Source of the DNA: Rhodospirillales bacterium RIFCSPLOWO2_12_FULL_67_15 | GTDB lineage: Bacteria > Pseudomonadota > Alphaproteobacteria > Rhodospirillales > 2-12-FULL-67-15 | NCBI GenBank assembly: GCA_001830475.1 | Contig: MIAC01000115.1 | Span: forward strand, 1 to 11,840 | Length of the DNA: 11,840 nt | Direction: 5' to 3' | Part shown: positions 1-7,319 of the stretch, piece after piece | Position numbering within the stretch: the stretch's first letter is position 1 | How the letters are laid out: each line of letters starts with the position of its first letter | Notes under the pieces: model-generated | The model's database searches: none | The model's input: only the letters and a program-made list of their open reading frames with translations | Told to the model about the DNA's origin: nothing | Position numbers and translations under genes: made by a program

Positions 1-102
1 GGGGTAACCCTCGACCGAGGTCTTGGCGACGCGGTCGAGCAGACGTTCGAAATGATCGAAGCCGAGCAGGAACGGGCTATTGAAACCGGCAAAGCGCGAC
101 AT
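1..102 (-). CDS. Small heat-shock protein, Hsp20/IbpA family (N-terminal fragment)
   Basis: Only the first 34 codons are present; the gene runs off the left edge. The peptide begins MSRFAGFNSPFLLGFDHFER and continues with a helix carrying LLDRVAK, then GYP at the edge. This opening (small aromatic start, SPFLLGF, helix with ERLLDRVAK, GYPP) is characteristic of alphaproteobacterial Hsp20 proteins just before the alpha-crystallin domain. Family members are ATP-independent holdases that bind unfolding proteins in the cytoplasm during heat stress. The ATG at 102-100 is preceded by a GAGGGG Shine-Dalgarno about 8 bases upstream, which fixes the start. The alpha-crystallin domain itself is outside the window, so the family call rests on the N-terminus and on the heat-shock-like promoter upstream. 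The gene is transcribed away from the tRNA-Ala gene and separated from it by a terminator, so it is probably its own unit. Confidence 0.72.
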   Translation of the reverse strand, partial: MSRFAGFNSPFLLGFDHFERLLDRVAKTSVEGYP

Positions 103-195
103 GGATCGACCCCTCGTTGCGAGCGAGCATCCCGGAACACGCGAACGGCGCGCATCTCGGACCGGAACCCGGCGGGCGGCATTCCGACCGTGACT

Positions 196-225
196 CTAAT
201 TTGGGCGCAATTAAGGGAGTGTCAA
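196..225 (-). promoter_or_regulatory. Candidate promoter of the hsp20 gene, sigma-32-like
   Basis: On the minus strand a perfect TTGACA (225-220) is followed about 17 bases later by GCCCAAATTAG (205-196). The -10 area fits the vegetative TATAAT poorly. Its CCC-A/T-rich shape is closer to alphaproteobacterial RpoH promoters. The position, about 95-120 bases upstream of the hsp20 ATG, leaves a leader of roughly 85-90 bases, which is usual for hsp20 genes under RNA-thermometer control. Assignment to RpoH is inference from the motif and the gene it serves. Confidence 0.4.
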
Positions 226-229
226 CGCC

Positions 230-263
230 CCGGCCTTCCCTCCGGAGGCGGAGGGAAGGCCGG
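230..263. repeat. Perfect 15-bp inverted repeat with a 4-base loop
   Basis: The arms at 230-244 and 249-263 are exact reverse complements, with GAGG (245-248) between them. The arms contain CCGGCC and CTTCCCTCC / GGAGGGAAG. The element lies 4 bases upstream of the -35 box of the hsp20 promoter candidate and about 30 bases past the tRNA-Ala terminator. Neither strand has a T-run directly after it, so it is not a standard intrinsic terminator. It could back up the terminator, act as an operator, or be an extragenic palindrome. Confidence 0.7.
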
Positions 264-291
264 AAAATCGGGGAAAAATGCTTTGGGTCGG

Positions 292-317
292 AAAAAACCC
301 CGGCGTCGCGCCGGGGT
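292..317 (-). terminator. Rho-independent terminator after tRNA-Ala
   Basis: Read on the minus strand, a perfect 9-bp stem (ACCCCGGCG paired with CGCCGGGGT, loop CGA) is followed by six T residues (297-292, the first of which closes the stem). It begins 21 bases past the 3' end of tRNA-Ala. This is a textbook intrinsic terminator and separates the tRNA and zinc-ribbon transcript from hsp20. Confidence 0.88.
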
Positions 318-337
318 GGGGAGGGATAAAGTCGAAG

Positions 338-413
<76 letters not shown>

Positions 414-444
414 TTCGCTAAAAATTCCGTCCTCGGACAAACGT

Positions 445-807
445 TCAGCGGCCACCCTCGGTCTCGATATGCTCCTTGACCTCGGCGACGTCATCCTCGT
501 CCTCACCAAGATCGGAGGCGTCCTCGATGACCTCGGCTTCTTCCTCGTCCTTGTCTTCTTCGTCCTTGTCCTCGACCACGTCGGGCGGCGGAACGTCCTC
601 GGCGACCAAGCTCGCCTCGACGGCGATCGGCGGGACCGGACGCGCGGGCTCGACCGGCCTGGCGGCCGCCCGGCGCAGTTTGGCCGGCGCCTCGGGGCTG
701 TTCTCGGTTCCGCATTTCGGGCAGACGATCTGGGCACGGTTCAGATCGTAGAAGCGCACACCGCACCCCTGGCAGGTCCGTTTCGTACCCCACTCCGGCT
801 TGCTCAC
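445..807 (-). CDS. FYDLN-type zinc-ribbon protein with acidic tail (TIGR02300 family)
   Basis: A 120-residue protein of unknown function. The N-terminus has two CxxC pairs, C12-x2-C15 and C29-x2-C32, forming a likely zinc ribbon. They flank the motif FYDLN at residues 19-23, which names the family. Residues 40-70 are rich in Ala, Pro and Arg. From about residue 80 to the end the chain is strongly acidic (runs such as EDKDEEDKDEEE) and probably disordered. The start is the GTG at 807: it lies about 8 bases after an AGGAG Shine-Dalgarno (820-816), and the next residues, SKPEWGTKR, are the conserved family opening. An upstream in-frame ATG at 888 would add 27 unconserved residues. In alphaproteobacteria this gene commonly neighbours aroA, here divergently transcribed with a 211-base gap. 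A zinc ribbon plus acidic tail hints at contact with nucleic acid or basic proteins, but no function is demonstrated. Confidence 0.9.
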   Translation of the reverse strand: MSKPEWGTKRTCQGCGVRFYDLNRAQIVCPKCGTENSPEAPAKLRRAAARPVEPARPVPPIAVEASLVAEDVPPPDVVEDKDEEDKDEEEAEVIEDASDLGEDEDDVAEVKEHIETEGGR

Positions 808-901
808 TCGCGTTTCTCCTCTATTCCGCGCGCGCATCGGCATTCCCACGTCCGCGGAGCCGGTTGCGGCCGGCAGAGCCTTTGCCATTTTCCCGCCCGG
901 G

Positions 902-907
902 TGTCAA
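902..907 (-). promoter_or_regulatory. Possible -35 box for the FYDLN-type gene
   Basis: A perfect TTGACA sits on the minus strand about 95 bases before the GTG start. At 16-18 bases spacing the downstream hexamers (CAAAGG and neighbours) are poor -10 boxes, so only half of the promoter is convincing. The 808-1018 gap also has to hold the aroA promoter on the plus strand, for which I see no clear pair of boxes. Confidence 0.3.
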
Positions 908-1018
908 AACCAAAAAATGCGCTCCCCGCCGGCCCGCCAAAGACCGCCAAGGGCCTAGCTTGCGAACCCCTATCACGCCCTTGATCGACGTGTTACGACC
1001 TACCCGGAACCGCCTCCC

Positions 1019-2362
1019 ATGAACACCCTCCGGCCCCTTCTGTCCCGCCCTGCCCGCGCGCTCGAGGGCTCGGTCGCCGCGCCGGGAGACAAGTCGGTTT
1101 CGCACCGGGCCCTGATGTTCGGCGCGCTCGCGGTCGGCGAGACGCGTATCGAGGGCCTGCTCGAAGGCGACGACGTGCTCGCCACCGCGCAAGCGCTCCG
1201 CGCGCTCGGCGCCGGGGTCGAGCGTCTGGGCGAAGGCGCGTGGCGGGTGAGCGGGCGCGGGGTCGGCGGCCTGATCGAGCCCGGCGATGTCCTCGATCTC
1301 GGAAATTCCGGTACCTCGGCGCGGCTCCTGATGGGCATTCTCGCGACCCATCCCTTCACCACCCTGCTGACCGGCGACGCCTCGCTCCGCAGCCGCCCCA
1401 TGATCCGAGTCATGGAACCGCTCGAGCGGATCGGCGCCACCTTTGCTCCCAGGGAGGGCGGGCGGATGCCGCTCGCCATCACCGGCACGGCCGAGCCGGT
1501 ACCGATCGAATACGCGCTTCCGGTCCCGTCGGCGCAGGTGAAGTCGGCGGTTCTTCTCGCCGGGCTCGCCGCGCCGGGGCGGACCAGCGTCATCGAGCGC
1601 GAACCCAGCCGCGACCACAGCGAACGGATGCTGCGCCATTTCGGCGCCGAAGTGACAGTCGAAGAACTCGGCGACGGTCGCCGACGGGTGAGCGTCGTCG
1701 GCCAACCCGAGCTGCGCGGCGCGAAAGTCAGCATTCCCGGCGACATCTCCTCGGCCGCGTTCGTTTTGGTTGCGGCCGCGATCGTCCCGGGATCGCGGGT
1801 GACGGTGCAAGGCGTCGGCGTCAATCCGCTGCGCGCAGGCGTCATCGAAACGCTCCGGGAAATGGGAGCAGACATCACGCTGGCCAATCTTCGCGAAGAA
1901 GGCGGCGAGCCGGTCGCGGATATCACCTGTATCCATGCCCCGCTCAAGGGCGTGGATGTGCCGCCCGCGCGCGCCCCCCGCATGATCGACGAATATCCCA
2001 TCCTCGCCGCCGCCGCGGCCTGCGCCGAAGGCACGACGCGCATGCGCGGCCTCAAGGAGCTCAGGGTCAAGGAAAGCGACCGGCTCGCGGCGATCGCCCG
2101 CGGTCTCGCCGCCGTCGGGGCGAAGGTGGAGGAAGGCGAGGACTGGCTCGCCGTTCGGGGCGCCGGCGCGCCGCCCAAGGGCGATGCCCGGATCGCGGTC
2201 AATCTCGATCACCGCATCGCCATGGCTTTCCTCGTGCTCGGCATGGCGAGCCGCGCGGGGATCGCGGTCGACGATGCCTCGCCGATCGAGACGAGCTTTC
2301 CCAGGTTCGCGTCCTTGATGAACGGGCTTGGCGCGCGCATCGAAGGGAACGCCGCCCCATGA
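1019..2362 (+). CDS. aroA: 3-phosphoshikimate 1-carboxyvinyltransferase (EPSP synthase)
   Basis: Cytoplasmic shikimate-pathway enzyme that transfers the enolpyruvyl group of PEP to shikimate-3-phosphate, the step before chorismate synthase. The 447-residue length is normal. Visible motifs are [10 protein letters not shown] (21-30, substrate-binding Lys25, Ser26 and Arg30), [10 protein letters not shown] (94-103), SAQVKSA (171-177), RDHSER (198-203), MIDEYPI with catalytic-type Asp324/Glu325, VKESDR (350-355) and LDHRIAMA (396-403). RDHSE and the SAQVKSA context match class II (Agrobacterium CP4-like) enzymes. However, Gly98 occupies the position of E. coli Gly96, where CP4 has the Ala linked to glyphosate insensitivity. 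The ATG at 1019 begins the conserved N-terminus; its Shine-Dalgarno is weak (GGA about 10 bases upstream). It ends 10 bases before cmk, so the two are almost certainly co-transcribed. Confidence 0.97.
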   Translation: MNTLRPLLSRPARALEGSVAAPGDKSVSHRALMFGALAVGETRIEGLLEGDDVLATAQALRALGAGVERLGEGAWRVSGRGVGGLIEPGDVLDLGNSGTSARLLMGILATHPFTTLLTGDASLRSRPMIRVMEPLERIGATFAPREGGRMPLAITGTAEPVPIEYALPVPSAQVKSAVLLAGLAAPGRTSVIEREPSRDHSERMLRHFGAEVTVEELGDGRRRVSVVGQPELRGAKVSIPGDISSAAFVLVAAAIVPGSRVTVQGVGVNPLRAGVIETLREMGADITLANLREEGGEPVADITCIHAPLKGVDVPPARAPRMIDEYPILAAAAACAEGTTRMRGLKELRVKESDRLAAIARGLAAVGAKVEEGEDWLAVRGAGAPPKGDARIAVNLDHRIAMAFLVLGMASRAGIAVDDASPIETSFPRFASLMNGLGARIEGNAAP

Positions 2363-2372
2363 CCGCCGCTCC

Positions 2373-3011
2373 ATGATCATCGCCATCGACGGCCCCGCCG
2401 GTGCGGGAAAAGGCACGCTCGCGCGAAGGCTCGCCGCCCATTTCCGCCTCGCCTATCTGGATACCGGACTTCTCTACCGCGCGGTCGGGCACGCGGTGCT
2501 GGCCGCCGGGGCTTTGCCTGAAGACCCGGGCCGGGCGACGTGCGCGGCCGAAGCGCTCGACCCGGCCGCGCTCGACGACCCCGCGCTTCGCGGCGAGGAT
2601 ACCGCCGCGGCTGCTTCCAAGGTCTCCGCCATTCCGACGGTGCGGGTCGCGCTCCTGGCATTCCAGCGCCGCTTCGCCGCGACCCCGCCGGGCGGGGCCA
2701 AGGGCGCGGTGCTGGACGGCCGCGACGTGGGCACGGTGGTGTGCCCGGACGCGGATGTGAAGTTTTTCCTAACAGCGACCCCAGAAGTCCGCGCCGAGAG
2801 GCGCGTGAAGGAGTTGCGGGAGCGGGGCCTCGAAGCTATATATGCGCGCGTTTTGCGGGACATGAACGAGCGCGACGCCCGCGATCGGGCGCGCGCCGTC
2901 GCCCCGTTGACCCCGGCCCAAGACGCGTTGGTGCTGGATACCAGCACGCTCGACGCGGATGCCGTGTTCAAACGGGCGCTTCGCCACATCGCCTCGCAAA
3001 ACTCCGCCTGA
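2373..3011 (+). CDS. cmk: Cytidylate kinase (CMP/dCMP kinase)
   Basis: Phosphorylates CMP and dCMP with ATP to the diphosphates, feeding CTP and dCTP pools in the cytoplasm. The protein has 212 residues, a little under the E. coli length of 227. Motifs are the P-loop GPAGAGKGT (7-15), YLDTGLLYRA (28-37, nucleotide-binding strand and turn), DGRDVGTVV (115-123, the family signature with substrate-binding Arg117 and Asp118), FFLTATPEVRAERR (131-144), and RDMNERDARDR (162-172) in the lid region. The ATG at 2373 is chosen because the P-loop strand MIIAIDGP starts there. An earlier in-frame start at 2328 would lie inside aroA and add 15 residues without similarity. The gene follows aroA by 10 bases and precedes rpsA by 89, the order seen across proteobacteria. 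Confidence 0.96.
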   Translation: MIIAIDGPAGAGKGTLARRLAAHFRLAYLDTGLLYRAVGHAVLAAGALPEDPGRATCAAEALDPAALDDPALRGEDTAAAASKVSAIPTVRVALLAFQRRFAATPPGGAKGAVLDGRDVGTVVCPDADVKFFLTATPEVRAERRVKELRERGLEAIYARVLRDMNERDARDRARAVAPLTPAQDALVLDTSTLDADAVFKRALRHIASQNSA

Positions 3012-3100
3012 GCAACCCCGCTCGACGCGCAACCCGATCCAAGACCGCCGGACCCAACCGGACGGCCTGAACAACGAACCCGAAGAAAGGATTAACTCTC

Positions 3101-4918
3101 GTGTCTCTTGCCCGCTCCGCGGCCACCGCCGCCCCTTCCGCAGCGACCCAGGAATTCGCCGCCCTGCTCGAAGAATCGCTGGCCGCCCGGCCCACCTTCG
3201 CCGGCCAGGTGCACAAAGGCACCGTGGTCCGCATCGAAAACGATTTCGCCATCATCGACGTCGGCCTCAAGTCCGAGGGCCGCGTGCTGCTCAAGGAATT
3301 CGCATTCCCCGGCCAGCCCGCGGAAATCAAACCGGGCGATGTCGTGGACGTGTTCATCGAGCGCTACGAGGACAAGGAAGGCCTGGTCCGGCTCAGCCGC
3401 GAGAAGGCCCGGCGCGAGGAGGCCTGGGACGACCTCGAAAAGTCGTTTCAGAAGAACCAGCGCGTCAACGGCGTCATCTTCGGCCGCGTCAAGGGCGGCT
3501 TCATTGTCGATCTGTCCGGCGCCGTCGCATTCCTGCCCGGAAGCCAGGTGGACATCCGTCCGGTGCGCGACATCACGCCGCTGATGGGCGTGCCGCAGCC
3601 TTTCCAGATCCTGAAGATGGACGCCGCGCGCAACAACATCGTCGTCTCCCGCCGCGCGGTCCTGGAAGAGACCCGGACCGAGGCGCGCTCGGAACTGATC
3701 GCGCAGTTGCGCGAGGGCCAGGTGATGGACGGCGTGGTCAAGAACATCACCGACTACGGCGCGTTTGTGGACTTGGGCGGCGTGGACGGTTTGTTGCACG
3801 TCACCGACATCGCCTGGAAGCGCATCAATCATCCCTCCGAATCCCTGCACGTCGGCCAGAACGTCAAGGTTCAGGTCATTCGCTTCAACCCCGAGACGCA
3901 GCGCATCTCGCTCGGCATGAAGCAGCTCGAAGCCGATCCTTGGCAGGGCGTCATGCTCAAGTATCCGAAGGGCGTCAAGTTCAAGGGCCGCGTAACCAAC
4001 ATCACCGATTACGGCGCCTTCGTCGAACTGGAACCGGGCGTCGAGGGCTTGGTCCACGTGTCCGAAATGAGCTGGACCAAGAAGAACATCCATCCGGGCA
4101 AGATCGTCTCCACCAGCCAGGAAGTCGAGGTGATGGTGCTCGACGTGGACCCGGACAAGCGCCGCATCAGCCTCGGCCTCAAGCAATGCCTGCCGAACCC
4201 GTGGGTGACCTTCCTCGATAAATTCCCGGTCGGCTCGGTCGTCGAAGGCGAGATCAAGAACATCACCGAATTCGGCCTGTTCATCGGTCTTACCGACGAC
4301 ATCGACGGGATGTGCCACCTGAGCGATCTCTCCTGGACGACGCCGGGCGAGAAGGCGATCGCCGAGTACAAGAAAGGCCAGGCGGTTAAGGCCAAGATCC
4401 TGGACGTGGATACGGTCAAGGAGCGCGTGAGCTTGGGCATCAAGCAGGTCGAGGGCGACCGCGGCGAGGCCGCCGCCAAATTGAAGAAGGGCGACGTGGT
4501 GACCTGCACGATCACCGCCGTCACCGATACCGGCATCGAGGTGACGGTGACCGGCGGGCTGCCCGGTTTCATCCGCAAGGCCGAACTCTCCCGCGACCGC
4601 AGCGAGCAGCGTCCCGCCCGTTTCGCCCCAGGCGAGAAAGTGGATGCCAAGGTCACGCAAGTTGACGCCAAGACCCATCGTCTTTCACTCTCGATCAAGG
4701 TGCTCGAGGTCGAGGAGGAGAAGAAGGCGATGGCCGAGTTCGGTTCGTCCGACTCGGGGGCCTCCCTCGGCGACATCCTGGGCGCCGCGATCCAGAAGGC
4801 GAAAGCCGCCGCCAAGATCGCGAGCGAGGGCGCGGCGGCGGACGAAGCCAAGCCGAAAAAGGCCAAGAAGGTGAAGAAAAGCGAGGACGACGCCGCCGAA
4901 GGCGGCAAGGACGACTGA
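3101..4918 (+). CDS. rpsA: 30S ribosomal protein S1
   Basis: RNA-binding protein of the small ribosomal subunit that helps dock and unfold mRNA at initiation. The 605 residues hold six S1 (OB-fold) repeats at roughly 35-101, 119-184, 205-276, 292-362, 379-449 and 463-534. Repeats 3-5 carry the classic NITDYGAFV or NITEFGLFI strand and end in RISLGxKQ. The first two repeats are the divergent ribosome-docking pair. A tail (535-605) rich in Ala, Lys and acidic residues makes the protein longer than E. coli S1 (557). The GTG at 3101 follows AAAGGA (3085-3090) by 10 bases, and no ATG lies nearby in frame. S1 usually represses its own mRNA; the 89-base leader holds a small hairpin (3045-3065) that might take part, though this is inference. 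Upstream is cmk and downstream is sppA. Confidence 0.97.
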   Translation: MSLARSAATAAPSAATQEFAALLEESLAARPTFAGQVHKGTVVRIENDFAIIDVGLKSEGRVLLKEFAFPGQPAEIKPGDVVDVFIERYEDKEGLVRLSREKARREEAWDDLEKSFQKNQRVNGVIFGRVKGGFIVDLSGAVAFLPGSQVDIRPVRDITPLMGVPQPFQILKMDAARNNIVVSRRAVLEETRTEARSELIAQLREGQVMDGVVKNITDYGAFVDLGGVDGLLHVTDIAWKRINHPSESLHVGQNVKVQVIRFNPETQRISLGMKQLEADPWQGVMLKYPKGVKFKGRVTNITDYGAFVELEPGVEGLVHVSEMSWTKKNIHPGKIVSTSQEVEVMVLDVDPDKRRISLGLKQCLPNPWVTFLDKFPVGSVVEGEIKNITEFGLFIGLTDDIDGMCHLSDLSWTTPGEKAIAEYKKGQAVKAKILDVDTVKERVSLGIKQVEGDRGEAAAKLKKGDVVTCTITAVTDTGIEVTVTGGLPGFIRKAELSRDRSEQRPARFAPGEKVDAKVTQVDAKTHRLSLSIKVLEVEEEKKAMAEFGSSDSGASLGDILGAAIQKAKAAAKIASEGAAADEAKPKKAKKVKKSEDDAAEGGKDD

Positions 4919-4990
4919 CGTCGCCCGCGCGAGTCTGCCGGGCCCGCCGGATGCGATCCCGGCGAACCCGGACGGTGAAGGTGCCATCCC

Positions 4991-5905
4991 ATGACGCTCG
5001 ATTCTGACGCCTACGTCGAACGTCGCCGCCTCAAGCGCGGAATTCTGTTTTGGCGGCTTGCGGCGGTGGTGGCCGTGGTCGCGGCGGTGGCCGCGGGTTA
5101 CGCCCGTTTTGACGGCTATCCCTTGTCCGAATACGTCGCGCGCTTCGAAGTCGACGGAATCATCTTGCAGGATTCGAAACGCGACGAGCTTCTCGCCGGC
5201 ATCGCCGACGACCGCCGGATCAAGGCCCTGATCGTTCGCATCGACAGTCCCGGCGGAACCTTCGTCGGCGGCGAGACGTTGTTTCGCAGCCTACAGCGGG
5301 TGGCCGAAGCGAAGCCGGTGGTCGCGGTCATGGACGGAGTGGCGACCTCGGGCGGCTACATGGCGGCGCTCGCGGCCGACTATATCGTCGCGCGCCAGGG
5401 CACCATCACCGGCTCGATCGGGGTCATCTTTCAGACCGCCGACATCACCGGCCTCTTGGAAAAGATAGGCGTCAAGCCCGAAACCTTCAAAAGCGGCCCT
5501 CTCAAGGCCCAGCCCAATCCCTTCGAGACGATCAGCCCGGCCGCCCGCGAGGCGACCCAGGGGGTCGTGCGCGAGCTTTATGGAATGTTCGTGGACATGG
5601 TCGCCGAGCGGCGCGGCCTCGATCGGACGCAGGTCGCGACCATCGCCGACGGACGGGTGTTCTCCGGTCGGCACGCCAAGGAACTCGGGCTCGTGGACGC
5701 GCTTGGCGACGAGGCGGAGGCGCGGAACTGGCTCGCGGAGCGGCACGACATCGCCAAGACCCTCCCCATCCGCAAGGTTGCGCTCAAGCGCGAGCGAGAC
5801 CTGATCTGGGATATGCTCGACGAAACGGTCGGAAAAGCTTTGTTTTCTGAAAGACTTAGGCTTGACGGGGCGATTGCCGTTTGGCACCCTTCCCTTTGGC
5901 AGTGA
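4991..5905 (+). CDS. sppA: Signal peptide peptidase SppA, short S49 form
   Basis: Inner-membrane serine protease of family S49 that degrades signal peptides left after secretion. The 304 residues form a single protease domain, like Bacillus SppA and unlike the duplicated 618-residue E. coli protein. A basic N-terminus (ERRRLKRG) precedes one membrane helix at about 18-36, leaving the catalytic domain outside the cytoplasm. Ser120 in the motif [12 protein letters not shown] is the expected nucleophile, and Lys172 in KSGPLKAQ is the expected general base. RIDSPGG (83-89) is the family oxyanion and substrate loop. The ATG at 4991 follows GAAGG (4977-4981) by 9 bases. It lies 72 bases after rpsA and 50 before ihfB, so it probably belongs to the same transcript; in E. 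coli rpsA and ihfB are direct neighbours. Confidence 0.94.
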   Translation: MTLDSDAYVERRRLKRGILFWRLAAVVAVVAAVAAGYARFDGYPLSEYVARFEVDGIILQDSKRDELLAGIADDRRIKALIVRIDSPGGTFVGGETLFRSLQRVAEAKPVVAVMDGVATSGGYMAALAADYIVARQGTITGSIGVIFQTADITGLLEKIGVKPETFKSGPLKAQPNPFETISPAAREATQGVVRELYGMFVDMVAERRGLDRTQVATIADGRVFSGRHAKELGLVDALGDEAEARNWLAERHDIAKTLPIRKVALKRERDLIWDMLDETVGKALFSERLRLDGAIAVWHPSLWQ

Positions 5906-5955
5906 TCGAACGAGGGGCCGTTCGGTTGGGCCGAGGTTCGGAGGAACGTTGCCGA

Positions 5956-6240
5956 ATGACCAAGTCGGAACTGATCGCGCGGCTTGCCCAGGCTCATCCC
6001 CATCTTTACCAGCGGGATGTCGAGCGGATCGTGTCCACCATCTTCGAAGAGGTCACCAATGCGCTCGCGCGCGGCGACCGGGTCGAATTGCGCGGATTCG
6101 GCGCCTTTTCGGTCAAGGCGCGCGGCGCCCGCACCGGGCGCAATCCGCGGACCGGCACCTCGGTCAAGGTCGCCGAGAAGTTCGTCCCCTACTTCAAGAC
6201 CGGCAAGCAGCTTCGCGACAAGCTGAACGGCCGGACCTGA
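5956..6240 (+). CDS. ihfB: Integration host factor subunit beta
   Basis: Small DNA-bending protein of the HU/IHF family that pairs with IHF alpha and bends DNA at specific sites in nucleoid organisation, recombination and transcription. At 94 residues it has the standard length. It starts [10 protein letters not shown], has GFGAFSV at 48-54, and has the DNA-binding ribbon arm at about 55-75 with RTGRNPRTG, including the intercalating Pro64. The close MTKSEL start and the rpsA neighbourhood favour IHF beta over HU or IHF alpha. The ATG at 5956 has a GGAGGA Shine-Dalgarno about 10 bases upstream; an earlier in-frame ATG at 5881 would overlap sppA. The LapA-like gene follows after 16 bases. Confidence 0.95.
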   Translation: MTKSELIARLAQAHPHLYQRDVERIVSTIFEEVTNALARGDRVELRGFGAFSVKARGARTGRNPRTGTSVKVAEKFVPYFKTGKQLRDKLNGRT

Positions 6241-6256
6241 CCCGCCGGGGCGAGGG

Positions 6257-6592
6257 GTGGGCAGACTGATCGGCTGGCTGATCGGCGCGCCGCTCGCCGC
6301 CGCCGCCGCCGTCTTCGCCGTCGCCAACCGCACCTCCGTCGTCGCCGATCTCTGGCCGTTGCCCTGGTCGGTGGAAGCCCCGTTGTATCTGTTCGTCCTG
6401 TTCGCCTTGTTCGCGGGCTTCCTTGCGGGCGCGGCGGTCGCCTGGGCGTCCTCGCTCGCGGCGCGGCGGCGCGTTCGGGCCGCGGCGCGGACCGAAATCG
6501 AAGCCGCGCGGCGGGTGGCGGCGGCAGGCGCCGCCATGCCCCCCGCCACCGGGACGCCCCCGCAACGCCCCCTGTTGCCGCCCTTCGCCTAG
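6257..6592 (+). CDS. LapA/DUF1049-domain inner-membrane protein
   Basis: A 111-residue membrane protein with two hydrophobic helices, about residues 4-23 and 43-66, joined by a short loop (NRTSVVADLWPLPWSVEAP). It ends in an Arg/Ala-rich helix and a Pro-rich tail (about 67-111) expected in the cytoplasm. This layout, with an N/R-T-V-DLWPLP-like periplasmic loop, is that of the LapA (lipopolysaccharide assembly A, DUF1049) family, which in E. coli works with LapB in controlling LPS synthesis. No lapB is seen here. The start is the GTG at 6257, preceded by purine-rich CGGGGCGAGG; it lies 16 bases after ihfB. In many alphaproteobacteria this gene sits directly after ihfB, which supports the call. 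The role here is inferred from family and context only. Confidence 0.85.
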   Translation: MGRLIGWLIGAPLAAAAAVFAVANRTSVVADLWPLPWSVEAPLYLFVLFALFAGFLAGAAVAWASSLAARRRVRAAARTEIEAARRVAAAGAAMPPATGTPPQRPLLPPFA

Positions 6593-6638
6593 GGCATTCG
6601 CACGCGCCGGGCGGAATCGTCGGACGTCGTATAACGCC

Positions 6639-6666
6639 TTGAATCCCGCCATTTTTCCCGTATCAT
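6639..6666 (+). promoter_or_regulatory. Sigma-70-type promoter for the PagL-like gene
   Basis: TTGAAT (6639-6644) and TATCAT (6661-6666, five of six matches to TATAAT) are separated by 16 bases. Transcription would start near 6673, giving a leader of about 24 bases to the ATG at 6697. This suggests that the deacylase gene is transcribed apart from the rpsA-ihfB-lapA series. Confidence 0.6.
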
Positions 6667-6696
6667 GCCGGCGACGGCGAGAGGCGGAACGGCTTC

Positions 6697-7224
6697 ATGG
6701 CTCATCTCAGGACATTGGCCGGAGGGATCGTGCTTTCGGCGCTCGCGTTGGCGTGCGCGCCGGCGCAGGCGGACGATCCCGATTTCATCACCTTTGCCGG
6801 CGGCTGGTTCGACATGAACCGCCAGAAGGACGAAGCCGCCGAGTTCCGTCTCGAATACCGCTCCGACAAGAAGTTGCTTCTGTTCAAGCCTTTCGGCGGC
6901 GTGATGGCCACTTCCGGTGGCGCGTCGTACTACTACGCCGGCATCCTGATCGACGTTTTTTTGGGCCGGCGCGTCGTGGCGACGCCGAGCTTCGCGCCGG
7001 GCTATTACGCGCGGGGCTCCGGCTACAACCTCGGGCATGCGATCGAGTTCCGCTCCCAATTCGAACTCGCCTATCGCTTCGACGACCGCTCGCGCCTCGG
7101 CGTCTCGTTCGGGCACATGTCGAATGCCGGGATCGGCGACAAGAATCCCGGGACCGAGTCCTTGATGCTCAACTACTCGATCCCGCTGTCGTCCATCACC
7201 GGCCTGTTCGGCGGCAACCGCTAA
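6697..7224 (+). CDS. pagL: Lipid A 3-O-deacylase, PagL family (outer membrane)
   Basis: PagL enzymes sit in the outer membrane and remove the acyl chain at position 3 of lipid A, altering LPS recognition and permeability. The 175-residue precursor starts with a signal peptide (about 1-25, cleavage after AQA). The mature part is a small beta-barrel with alternating strands and many aromatic residues. The triad known from Pseudomonas PagL (His126, Ser128, Glu140) is matched by His140, Ser142 and Glu154 with identical spacing, inside GHMSNAGIGDKNPGTES. The final strand ends near LNYSIPL with a short FGGNR tail. The ATG at 6697 follows a purine-rich GAGAGGCGGAA segment. It has its own promoter and no LPS gene beside it apart from the LapA-like gene upstream. 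Substrate position is inferred from the family. Confidence 0.85.
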   Translation: MAHLRTLAGGIVLSALALACAPAQADDPDFITFAGGWFDMNRQKDEAAEFRLEYRSDKKLLLFKPFGGVMATSGGASYYYAGILIDVFLGRRVVATPSFAPGYYARGSGYNLGHAIEFRSQFELAYRFDDRSRLGVSFGHMSNAGIGDKNPGTESLMLNYSIPLSSITGLFGGNR

Positions 7225-7319
7225 GTTCGAAGCCGAATTTTCGCCCTTTTTCGGCGGCGGGTTCCTCCTTCTCCGGAATCGGGTAGGATAGGGCGCGCCT
7301 TTGCCAGGAGGGAGAATCC

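Noticed and set aside
194..225. CIRCE (HrcA operator) in the hsp20 promoter
   Set aside because: ACTC and GAGT tetramers occur here, but the spacing is about twice that of CIRCE and the outer bases do not match the TTAGCACTC consensus.
2359..2376. ATG overlapping the aroA stop (ATGA) as an alternative start for the next gene
   Set aside because: This frame stops after five codons. The cmk P-loop strand starts at the ATG at 2373.
821..2416. A 531-codon open frame on the minus strand opposite aroA
   Set aside because: It is the antisense frame of a well-supported gene, made open by GC-rich third positions. Its translation is low in structure (runs of Arg, Ala, Gly, His and Asp) and it has no recognisable domain.
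3092..4678. A 528-codon open frame on the minus strand opposite rpsA
   Set aside because: rpsA on the plus strand has six clear S1 repeats. The opposite frame only mirrors these repeats and shows no family motif.
7225..7319. Terminator between the PagL-like gene and the small secreted protein
   Set aside because: GCCGAA and TTCGGC can pair over six bases with a 12-base loop, but no T-run follows, so termination there is not supported.
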